Assembly: GCF_019218885.1 (NCBI RefSeq)
Contig: NZ_JAHUWT010000001.1
Location: 558,001 to 622,000, forward strand
DNA: 64,000 nt
Direction: 5' to 3'
DNA from: Bordetella sp. BOR01
GTDB taxonomy: Bacteria > Pseudomonadota > Gammaproteobacteria > Burkholderiales > Burkholderiaceae_B
Part shown: positions 57,556 to 64,000 of the stretch, piece after piece
Layout of the letters: every line of letters starts with the position of its first letter
Numbering within the stretch: position 1 is the stretch's first letter
The notes under the pieces: generated by a model
What the model was told of the DNA's origin: nothing
The model's database searches: none
The model's input: only the letters and a program-made list of their open reading frames with translations
Program-made: the position numbers and the translations under genes

Positions 57556-59040
57556 ATGATGCAATCCCACATCGATTTCGCCCTGGCCACACCCGAGATC
57601 CTGTTGCTGATTTTCGGTCTTGCGATCCTGCTGATCGACGCGATCAGCGCTCACCCCGAGCGCAAGCCGACGTTCATATTGACTTTGCTGGCGCTGGGCG
57701 TACTGACAGTCGTATCGCTGGTTCAATGGAACAGCGGCGCGGTCGGCCGTACCTTCAACGGCCTGTATGTCGCCGACAACCTGTCGCACCTGCTGAAAGT
57801 CGCGTCGTATATCGCCGTGGCGGTTACGCTGGTGTATGGCCGGGCCTATGCGCAGGCGCGTGACATGCTGCGCGGCGGCGAGCTCTACGTGCTGGCGTTG
57901 ATGGCCCTGCTGGGCCAGATGGTCATGATCTCGGCCGGCAACCTGATCAGCGTGTACCTGGGCCTGGAGCTGATGTCGCTGGCGCTGTATGCCTTGATCG
58001 CCCTGCGCCGGGACGACGTGGTGGCCACCGAGGCCGCCATGAAGTATTTCGTGCTGGGCGCACTGGCCTCGGGCTTCCTGCTGTACGGCATGTCCATGGT
58101 GTACGGGGCGACCGGCCAGCTGGATATCGCCGAGATCGCCAAAGTGGTCGCGGCCGGCCAGCAACAGGATATGGCGCTGGTGTTCGGCGTGGTGTTCCTG
58201 GTGGCGGGCCTGGCATTCAAGCTGGGCGCGGTGCCGTTCCACATGTGGGTGCCCGACGTGTACCAAGGTTCGCCCACGGCGGTCACCCTGATCCTGGGGG
58301 CGGCGCCCAAGCTGGCCTCGTTCGCGATCGCGCTGCGCCTGCTGGTCGAGGGCCTGCATGGCCTGGCGGCCGACTGGCAGCCCATGCTGATGATCCTGGC
58401 GGTACTGTCGCTGGCCATCGGCAACCTGACGGCCATCGCCCAGACCAACTTCAAGCGCATGCTGGCGTATTCCACCATCTCGCATGTGGGCTTCGTGCTG
58501 TTGGGCCTGATGTCCGGCGTGGTCGAAGGCAAGCCCGACGCGTCGGCTCATGCCTACGGCGCCGCGCTGTTCTATATGCTGGTCTACGTGCTGACCACGC
58601 TGGGCACCTTCGGCATGGTGCTGCTGCTGTCGCGGCAGGGCTTCGAATGCGAGCATATCGATGACCTGAAGGGCCTGAATCGCCGCAGCCCCTGGCATGC
58701 CGCCATCCTGCTGCTGCTGATGTTCTCGCTGACTGGCATTCCGCCCATGGTGGGTTTCTATGCCAAGCTGGCGGTGCTGCAGGTACTGATCGATGCTGGC
58801 CACATTGCGCTGGCCGTGGTGGCGGTCATGTTCTCGCTGATCGGCGCGTTCTACTACCTGCGTGTCGTCAAGGTGGTGTATTTCGACGAACCGGTGGCCG
58901 AAGTCGGACCGGTGGCCGCGCCATGCGGCCCGCGCGGCGTACTGTCGCTCAATGGCGCGTTGATCCTGGTACTGGGGATCCTGCCTGGCGGCCTGATGGC
59001 GCTTTGCGTACACGCCATCCAGACGTCTCTGGGCCTGTAG
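57556..59040 (+). CDS. nuoN: NADH-quinone oxidoreductase subunit N
   Basis: This 494-aa antiporter-like subunit, the one nearest NuoK, has about fourteen helices. [17 protein letters not shown] at about 134-150 carries the glutamate, and [36 protein letters not shown] at about 226-261 is the proton-channel block with the conserved lysine. It is the last complex I gene of the operon, with nothing unusual. The DUF2818 gene follows 13 bp later on the same transcript. Confidence 0.96.
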   Translation: MMQSHIDFALATPEILLLIFGLAILLIDAISAHPERKPTFILTLLALGVLTVVSLVQWNSGAVGRTFNGLYVADNLSHLLKVASYIAVAVTLVYGRAYAQARDMLRGGELYVLALMALLGQMVMISAGNLISVYLGLELMSLALYALIALRRDDVVATEAAMKYFVLGALASGFLLYGMSMVYGATGQLDIAEIAKVVAAGQQQDMALVFGVVFLVAGLAFKLGAVPFHMWVPDVYQGSPTAVTLILGAAPKLASFAIALRLLVEGLHGLAADWQPMLMILAVLSLAIGNLTAIAQTNFKRMLAYSTISHVGFVLLGLMSGVVEGKPDASAHAYGAALFYMLVYVLTTLGTFGMVLLLSRQGFECEHIDDLKGLNRRSPWHAAILLLLMFSLTGIPPMVGFYAKLAVLQVLIDAGHIALAVVAVMFSLIGAFYYLRVVKVVYFDEPVAEVGPVAAPCGPRGVLSLNGALILVLGILPGGLMALCVHAIQTSLGL

Positions 59041-59053
59041 GCAGGGCGGGGGT

Positions 59054-59377
59054 ATGAACCAGACTCTCGCCGTCTGGCTGTTGATTGCGTTGGCGCTGGT
59101 CAGCGCCAACCTGCCTTTCCTGACTGAACGCGTGCTGGCCGTGCTGCCCTGGAAACGGGGGGGCGCGGTCAAGCCATTCTGGTTGCGCCTATTGGAACTG
59201 CTGGTGTATTACGGGCTGGTCATCGCCCTGGGCTTTGCCTTCGAGGCGGCACTGGGCAATCCATTCACGCAGGCCTGGGAGTTCTACGCCATTACCCTGA
59301 GCCTGTATCTGGTGCTGGGATACCCGGGATTTGTTTACCGGTATTTGTTCAAGCGTCACCCGTCTTTGCGATCCTGA
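59054..59377 (+). CDS. DUF2818 family membrane protein
   Basis: This 107-aa protein has three hydrophobic segments and the DUF2818 pattern SANLPFLTERVL near residues 18-29, then KPFWLRLLELLVYYGLVIALGFAFEAALGN, ending GYPGFVYRYLF. The family is found in Betaproteobacteria directly after nuoN, as here. It may therefore assist complex I assembly or stability, but this has not been shown to my knowledge. A canonical terminator follows, marking the operon end. Confidence 0.88.
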   Translation: MNQTLAVWLLIALALVSANLPFLTERVLAVLPWKRGGAVKPFWLRLLELLVYYGLVIALGFAFEAALGNPFTQAWEFYAITLSLYLVLGYPGFVYRYLFKRHPSLRS

Positions 59378-59390
59378 TCCTGTCCCCTAT

Positions 59391-59419
59391 AAAAAACGCC
59401 TCACGCAGGCGTTTTTTTT
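59391..59419 (+). terminator. Terminator of the nuo operon
   Basis: AACGCCT and AGGCGTT form a stem around CACGC, flanked by an A-run before and eight Ts after. It lies 14 bp beyond the DUF2818 stop. Confidence 0.93.
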
Positions 59420-59515
59420 CGCCCATTTCCGGCCAGCAGACGTTGTTAATCGCGGATTTCCCTTTTATTTCAGGTAATTGTCAGCCTATGTGTCCAAAAT
59501 CTACATCGGTCAAAA

Positions 59516-59534
59516 AATAAGAATCGTTTTTATT
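59516..59534. promoter_or_regulatory. Fur-like box upstream of the TonB-dependent receptor
   Basis: AATAAGAATCGTTTTTATT agrees with 11 of 19 bases of the classic Fur consensus and keeps its AATAA/TTATT symmetry. It lies 22 bp before the receptor start, downstream of a possible promoter with TTGTCA near 59479. Iron repression is thus likely. Confidence 0.55.
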
Positions 59535-59556
59535 CATATTTTCTTGGAGAGGCGCG

Positions 59557-61782
59557 TTGAAATATCCTGATTCATACTCCATGAACACGCTGGCCACCTC
59601 GCTTGCAGCGGCGATGGTGGCCCCCGCGTTCTGCCTGGCGGCAACCGCCAGCGCCCAGACGCCCGTACCGCAGTTGTCGCCGGTGCAAGTCGAGGGCGAA
59701 GCATCGCCGTATGACGTGCCGGTGAGTTCGCAGGCGAAGTTCACGGCGCCGCTGGTGGATACGCCGAAGACGGTTCAGGTGATTCCCCAGGCGGTGATTC
59801 AGGATACGGCAGCGACGTCTTTGCAGGACATCCTGCGCAACTCGCCGGGCATCAGCTTCGGGGCTGGCGAAGGCGGCCAACCGTTGGCCGATCGTCCGTT
59901 CATACGCGGCAGTTCCTCGGGCAACAATATTTTTGTCGACGGCCTCCGGGATCCGGGCGGCCAGACCCGGGAAGTGTTCAATCTGGAAAGCGTCGAAGTC
60001 ATCAAGGGCGCCGATTCGGCCTATGGCGGGCGCGGGTCCGGCGGGGGCAGCATCAACTTGGTGACCAAGCGGGCCCGCCTGGGTTCCTTCGCGGAAGGCA
60101 GCCTGGGCGTAGGCACGGACAATTACTGGCGCGGTACCGCCGATGGCAACTGGCAGTTCAACGATGATTCGGCATTCCGCCTGAACATCATGGGTACCAA
60201 GGGTGACACGCCGGGGCGCGAAGACGTGGATTTCGAGCGCTGGGGGGTGGCGCCGTCGCTGGCGTTCGGCCTGGGCACGCCCACGCGCGTGACGCTAAGT
60301 TATTACCACCTGCAGACCGACGACATGCCTGACTATGGCGTGCCGCTTGCCTCGAAGATTCCTGGCAAGACGACCTCGAGCGGCATCCTGGACGTGGGGC
60401 GGGGTGCGTTCTATGGCGTGCTGGATCGCGACTTCCGCAAAACCCGCGCGGATATCGCCACTATCGAAATAGAACATGATTTCTCTGATCGCCTGACGCT
60501 GCGCAATGCCACGCGCTACGGCGAGACATTGAACGACTATGTGCTGACCAATCCCGGTGACGGCGGTGCGGCGAAATGGGATCCGGTGACCTCGCAGTAC
60601 TGGATGAAGCGCGGGCTGAAGACGCGCTGGAACAAGACCACGATGCTGACCAATGTCACCGAACTGTATGGGAAGTTCGATACCGGATCGCTGAAGCACA
60701 GCTTTGACGTGGGCGTGGAGTTCACGACCGAGCGCAACAAGAACGCCGGCTACGACGTCACGACCACGGCGGGCAGCTTCTGCCCGGCCGTCTGGGGCGG
60801 GGTGGACTGCACGCCCGTATACGACCCGAACCCGCACGACAACTGGTCCGGCAAGATCGAGCGCGGCGACATCACTGCCGACAGCAAGTCCAACACGCGT
60901 TCCATCTACGCGTTCGACACCGTAGAGCTGTCGAAGCAGTGGCAAGTCAGCGGCGGCGTGCGCTACGACTACTACACCATTGACGGCACCTATACGCCGC
61001 GCGGTGGCTCCAAGGAAGACGCCGATGGCGACTGGGGCATGTTCAATTACCAGGCCGCCCTGGTGTACAAGCCGGCCCCCAACGGCAGCATCTACGTATC
61101 GTATGCCACGGCTTCCACGCCGCCGACCATCAGCGGCGGCGACCAGGAAGGCCTGTCGGCCGATACCAACCAACTGGACCCCGAGAAGAGCAGCACGATC
61201 GAAGTGGGCACCAAGTGGGACCTGTTCGACGATCGTCTGTCGCTGACGGCGGCGATTTTCCAGAACGAGCGCAAGGACGCGCAGATCGAGGTCGACTCTG
61301 GTGTGTTCGAGCAAGCCGGCAAGACTCGGGTCAAGGGGCTGGAACTGGGGTTCAGCGGCAACGTGACGCCCAAGTGGGCCGTATTCGGCGGCTATACCTA
61401 TATGGACAGCGAGCTGGTCAACGGCGCCTACAGCAGCGTCAATGAAGGCGACCAGTTGGCCAATACCCCGCGCAACAGTTTCAGCCTGTGGACGACCTAC
61501 AAGGTGGTCCCGGCGCTGACCGTGGGCGGCGGCGCCTATTACGTGGGCAAGACTTTCGGCGGCAACCAGGGCGGCGCGGGCGGCGGCAACAACCAGGTGT
61601 ACATGCCCGCCTATTGGCGCTTCGATGCCATGGCGGCTTATCGGCTGACCGGCAATGTGGCCCTGCAGCTGAACGTGCTGAACCTGACCGACAAGGAGTA
61701 CTTCGTTCGCACCAATGGCGTGCATCACGCCGATTACGGTCCGGGCCGGCAGTTCATCCTGAGCGCGAACGTGCGTTATTGA
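59557..61782 (+). CDS. TonB-dependent siderophore receptor (catecholate type, BfrD/Fiu-like)
   Basis: This 741-aa protein starts at a TTG with GGAGAGG upstream; an ATG eight codons later is the alternative. A signal peptide (to about SASAQT) is followed by the TonB box region (SPVQVEG at about 41-47), the plug domain (VIQDTAATSLQDILRNSPGI, then ADRPFIRGSSSGNNIFVDGLRDPGG and ESVEVIKGADSAYGGRGSGGGSINLVTK to about 170) and a 22-strand barrel ending ILSANVRY. The plug resembles catecholate siderophore receptors of the Fiu/BfrD group. It would take up ferric siderophore across the outer membrane with TonB energy. A Fur-like box stands upstream. No transport partner genes are adjacent. Confidence 0.92.
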   Translation: MKYPDSYSMNTLATSLAAAMVAPAFCLAATASAQTPVPQLSPVQVEGEASPYDVPVSSQAKFTAPLVDTPKTVQVIPQAVIQDTAATSLQDILRNSPGISFGAGEGGQPLADRPFIRGSSSGNNIFVDGLRDPGGQTREVFNLESVEVIKGADSAYGGRGSGGGSINLVTKRARLGSFAEGSLGVGTDNYWRGTADGNWQFNDDSAFRLNIMGTKGDTPGREDVDFERWGVAPSLAFGLGTPTRVTLSYYHLQTDDMPDYGVPLASKIPGKTTSSGILDVGRGAFYGVLDRDFRKTRADIATIEIEHDFSDRLTLRNATRYGETLNDYVLTNPGDGGAAKWDPVTSQYWMKRGLKTRWNKTTMLTNVTELYGKFDTGSLKHSFDVGVEFTTERNKNAGYDVTTTAGSFCPAVWGGVDCTPVYDPNPHDNWSGKIERGDITADSKSNTRSIYAFDTVELSKQWQVSGGVRYDYYTIDGTYTPRGGSKEDADGDWGMFNYQAALVYKPAPNGSIYVSYATASTPPTISGGDQEGLSADTNQLDPEKSSTIEVGTKWDLFDDRLSLTAAIFQNERKDAQIEVDSGVFEQAGKTRVKGLELGFSGNVTPKWAVFGGYTYMDSELVNGAYSSVNEGDQLANTPRNSFSLWTTYKVVPALTVGGGAYYVGKTFGGNQGGAGGGNNQVYMPAYWRFDAMAAYRLTGNVALQLNVLNLTDKEYFVRTNGVHHADYGPGRQFILSANVRY

Positions 61783-61805
61783 CGCGGCTTGGCTTGGCCA
61801 GGTGT

Positions 61806-61839
61806 CAGGTTCCGCAGGTGCCCGGCACCTGGGAACCTG
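61806..61839. terminator. Hairpin between convergent receptor and serB, element copy 2
   Basis: Two stacked inverted repeats (CAGGTTCC / GGAACCTG and CAGGTGCC / GGCACCTG) make a long stem with one bulge, 24 bp past the receptor stop and 29 bp before the serB stop. TTTT follows on the plus strand at 61848. TGCCCGGCACCTGG (61819-61832) matches 16315-16328 except one base. Confidence 0.55.
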
Positions 61840-61867
61840 GGCCAGCGTTTTGGCCCCGCGCTTGTCT

Positions 61868-62725
61868 TCAGCTCTCGAACCAGTTCAGCACCCCGTCGAG
61901 CCCCGCCACGTTCAAGGCATACGGCGTCTGCTTCCGGACGATAGGCTTGGCGCGATAGGCCACTGCGTAGCGGGCGGCTCCCAGCATTTTCAGGTCATTG
62001 GCGCCGTCGCCCAGGGCGATGGTCTGTTCCGGCGTGGCGCCATGGGCTTGCGCGAAGGCGCGCAAATAGGCCAGCTTCGCGTCGGCGTCCAGGATATCGC
62101 CCAGCACCTTGCCGGTGAGCACGCCGTCGCGGATTTCTAGCGTGTTGGCGTGCGCGCTGTCGAGCTGCAGCCGTTCGCGCAGGCGCTCGGTGTAGAAGGT
62201 AAAGCCGCCGGATACCAGCAGCACTTTCAGCCCGGCGGCCCGGGCGGTGGAGATCAGGCGCTCGGCACCCGGGTTCAGGCGCAGTTTTTCGCTGTAGACC
62301 TGTTCCAGCGCCGCGGCCGGCGTGCCGGCCAGCAACGCTACCCGGCGCCGCAGGCTTTCGGCAAAATCCTTGATCTCGCCGCGCATGGCCGCCTCGGTGA
62401 TCTCGGCCACTTTGGGCTTGACCCCCGCTACGCCCGCGATTTCGTCGATGCATTCGATATTGATGAGCGTGGAATCCATATCCATCGCCAACACCTTGCA
62501 TTGCGACAGGCGTGCGCCTGCAGGCACGAAGGCGGTGTCCACCCCGTGTTGCTCACCCCAGGCCGTGACTTGCTCGCGCACGCTGGCATCCTGGCCCACG
62601 TCGAGCAGCCGTGCCGCTGTGGCGCCAAGATGCATGACGCCCTGGGCCTGGGCCAGGGCAGCAAGTTGCTCGACTTGGGCGGCGCTCAGGGCCGGGGACT
62701 GGATGACAAGATGATGCGTGGGCAT
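61868..62725 (-). CDS. serB: Phosphoserine phosphatase
   Basis: This 285-aa HAD-superfamily enzyme has the nucleophile motif VLAMDMDSTLINIECIDEIA at about 78-97, where the first aspartate is phosphorylated. KVLLVSGGFTFYTERL at about 166-181 is motif II, and ALGDGANDLKMLGAA at about 238-252 is motif IV with the metal aspartates. The N-terminal 75 residues form a regulatory ACT-like domain. It makes serine from phosphoserine in the last step of the phosphorylated pathway. It is followed on the chromosome by mfd, upstream on the same strand, 45 bp away. Confidence 0.95.
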   Translation of the reverse strand: MPTHHLVIQSPALSAAQVEQLAALAQAQGVMHLGATAARLLDVGQDASVREQVTAWGEQHGVDTAFVPAGARLSQCKVLAMDMDSTLINIECIDEIAGVAGVKPKVAEITEAAMRGEIKDFAESLRRRVALLAGTPAAALEQVYSEKLRLNPGAERLISTARAAGLKVLLVSGGFTFYTERLRERLQLDSAHANTLEIRDGVLTGKVLGDILDADAKLAYLRAFAQAHGATPEQTIALGDGANDLKMLGAARYAVAYRAKPIVRKQTPYALNVAGLDGVLNWFES

Positions 62726-62770
62726 GTCGGGCGGGAATATTGGGGCTGAAGGGGGCGGGTCGGCGGAATA

Positions 62771-64000
62771 TTACTTCAGGGTACGCAGCACGGCGCGCAC
62801 GGCATCTGCACGGGCCGCGACCTTGGGGGCCTTGAATTCGATGCGTAGCTTGTCCTGGCCGGCCAGCCTGATATGGCGCTGCTTTTGTACCAGTTCGATG
62901 ATGCGCAGCGGATCCACCGCGGCCTTGGGGCCGAACTGCAGCAGGGCCTGGGTTTCGCTGGCGTCGATCTTGACGATGCCCAGCGGTTGCGCGGCCAGGC
63001 GCAGCCGGTGCGTGGTCAACAGCACCTGGGCGGCTTCGGGCAACTTGCCGAATCGGTCGATCAGTTCTTCCTGGATGCGGATCAGGTCGTCTTCGTCGGC
63101 AGCGTGCGACAGCCGTTTATAGATGCCCAGGCGGGCATGCACATCGGCGCAATAGTCGGCCGGCAGCAGGGCAGGTGCGTGCAGGTTGACTTCGCAGGCC
63201 AGGTTGAAAGGGGCGTCCAGGTCGGGTTCTTCGCCTACCTTGAGCGCCCGCACAGCCTCGTTGAGCATCTCGTTGTACATCGAGAAACCGATCTCCTGGA
63301 TATTGCCCGATTGCGATTCGCCCAGCACTTCACCGGTACCGCGGATTTCCAGGTCGTGCATGGCCAGGTAGAAGCCCGAACCCAGCTCTTCCATGGCCTG
63401 GATGGCTTCCAGCCGCTTCTTGGCATTGGCCGTGATGGCATCTTCGCCCGGCGTCAGCAAGTAAGCGTAGGCCTGGTGGTGCGAGCGGCCGACACGCCCG
63501 CGCAACTGGTGCAGCTGCGCCAGGCCGAAGCGGTCGGCGCGATGGATGACGATGGTGTTGGCGGTGGGCACGTCGATGCCGGTTTCGATGATGGTGGTGC
63601 ACAGCAGCACGTTGTAGCGCTGTTGGTAAAAGCCCTTCATCACTTGTTCCAGCTCCCGCTCGGGCATCTGCCCGTGCGCCACGGCGATGCGCGCCTCGGG
63701 CACCAGTTCTTCCAGGCGGGCCCGGCGATTGTGGATGGTCTCGACCTCGTTGTGCAGGAAATAGGCCTGGCCGCCGCGCTTGAGTTCGCGCAGCAGGGCC
63801 TCGCGGATGGTGCTGCCGTCTTCGCGGCGCACGAAAGTCTTGATGGCCAGGCGCTTTTGCGGCGCGGTGGCGATCACGGAAAAATCGCGGATACCTTCCA
63901 GCGACATGCCCAGCGTGCGCGGGATGGGCGTGGCGGTGAGCGTCAGCACATCGACCTCGGCACGCAGGGCTTTCAGCGTTTCTTTCTGGCGTACGCCGAA
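62771..64000 (-). CDS. mfd: Transcription-repair coupling factor, C-terminal part
   Basis: The reading frame enters from the right edge and stops at 62771, about 410 codons. It starts inside the helicase region (GVRQKETLK, then TLTATPIPRTLGMSLEGIRDFS, motif III). Motifs V and VI follow as TTIIETGIDVPTANTIVI and QLRGRVGRSHHQAYAYLL. The TRG region and the C-terminal domain that binds UvrA complete it. Mfd removes stalled RNA polymerase from damaged DNA and recruits UvrA. The N-terminal two thirds lie outside the window. Confidence 0.96.
   Translation of the reverse strand, partial: FGVRQKETLKALRAEVDVLTLTATPIPRTLGMSLEGIRDFSVIATAPQKRLAIKTFVRREDGSTIREALLRELKRGGQAYFLHNEVETIHNRRARLEELVPEARIAVAHGQMPERELEQVMKGFYQQRYNVLLCTTIIETGIDVPTANTIVIHRADRFGLAQLHQLRGRVGRSHHQAYAYLLTPGEDAITANAKKRLEAIQAMEELGSGFYLAMHDLEIRGTGEVLGESQSGNIQEIGFSMYNEMLNEAVRALKVGEEPDLDAPFNLACEVNLHAPALLPADYCADVHARLGIYKRLSHAADEDDLIRIQEELIDRFGKLPEAAQVLLTTHRLRLAAQPLGIVKIDASETQALLQFGPKAAVDPLRIIELVQKQRHIRLAGQDKLRIEFKAPKVAARADAVRAVLRTLK

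Overview
The window is GC-rich, gene-dense DNA of the Betaproteobacteria. It most likely comes from an Alcaligenaceae member such as Bordetella or Achromobacter. This rests on three things: a complete 14-gene nuoA-N operon with a DUF2818 gene at its end and separate nuoC and nuoD; two Bug/TctC-type periplasmic binding proteins lying inside catabolic clusters; and a trimeric Gram-negative porin of the Bordetella/Burkholderia type. The genus is inferred from these features and was not tested by search. No rRNA, tRNA, CRISPR array, insertion sequence or prophage was seen.

Layout. (1) 1-5.7 kb: a minus-strand operon hyuA-hyuB-FAD oxidoreductase (cut by the left edge), read away from a divergent IclR-type regulator with a clean dyad between them. 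(2) 5.8-9.2 kb: a 72-codon small gene, then a minus-strand acyl-CoA operon (OB-fold protein, thiolase-like protein without the usual cysteine, two-subunit CoA-transferase). (3) 9.4-16.3 kb: single genes: cytochrome b561, a CigR-like protein, a DUF763 protein with a 10-bp inverted repeat before it, an APC permease, a 57-aa ORF, an FMN reductase divergent from a LysR regulator, and a DUF4142 protein. (4) 16.3-31.5 kb: the most distinctive part, a roughly 15-kb accessory catabolic cluster around an FCD-GntR regulator. Its minus arm holds a metallo-beta-lactamase-fold lactonase, an SDR and a beta-hydroxyacid dehydrogenase. Its plus arm holds two MmgE/PrpD paralogues, a Bug protein, an SDR and a complete Liv-type ABC importer with a fused permease-ATPase. 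A second plus block holds a carboxymuconolactone-decarboxylase-like protein, a second beta-hydroxyacid dehydrogenase, a cupin and a NIPSNAP protein. Promoter-proximal AT-rich motifs recur in this region. (5) 32.1-36.6 kb: a second self-contained catabolic operon: Bug protein, HutC-type GntR, aconitase-like large and small subunits, and an isocitrate-lyase/PEP-mutase-family lyase. (6) 36.7-42.6 kb: a second cytochrome b561, an MFS transporter, a lipid-kinase/phosphoesterase/PAP2 run, a short NAD-binding protein, a thioesterase and a TetR regulator with an operator-like palindrome. (7) 43-44.2 kb: the porin. (8) 44.3-59.4 kb: complex I. (9) 59.5-64 kb: a TonB-dependent siderophore receptor behind a Fur-like box, serB, and the 3' part of mfd running off the right edge.

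How the parts work together. Clusters 1, 2, 4 and 5 each pair a regulator or importer with CoA, lyase, dehydratase or dehydrogenase enzymes, which fits an organism living on organic acids. Complex I is the housekeeping block. The pathway in region 4 and the hydratase-lyase pair in region 5 are the best candidates for undescribed metabolism. Their substrates cannot be read from sequence alone.
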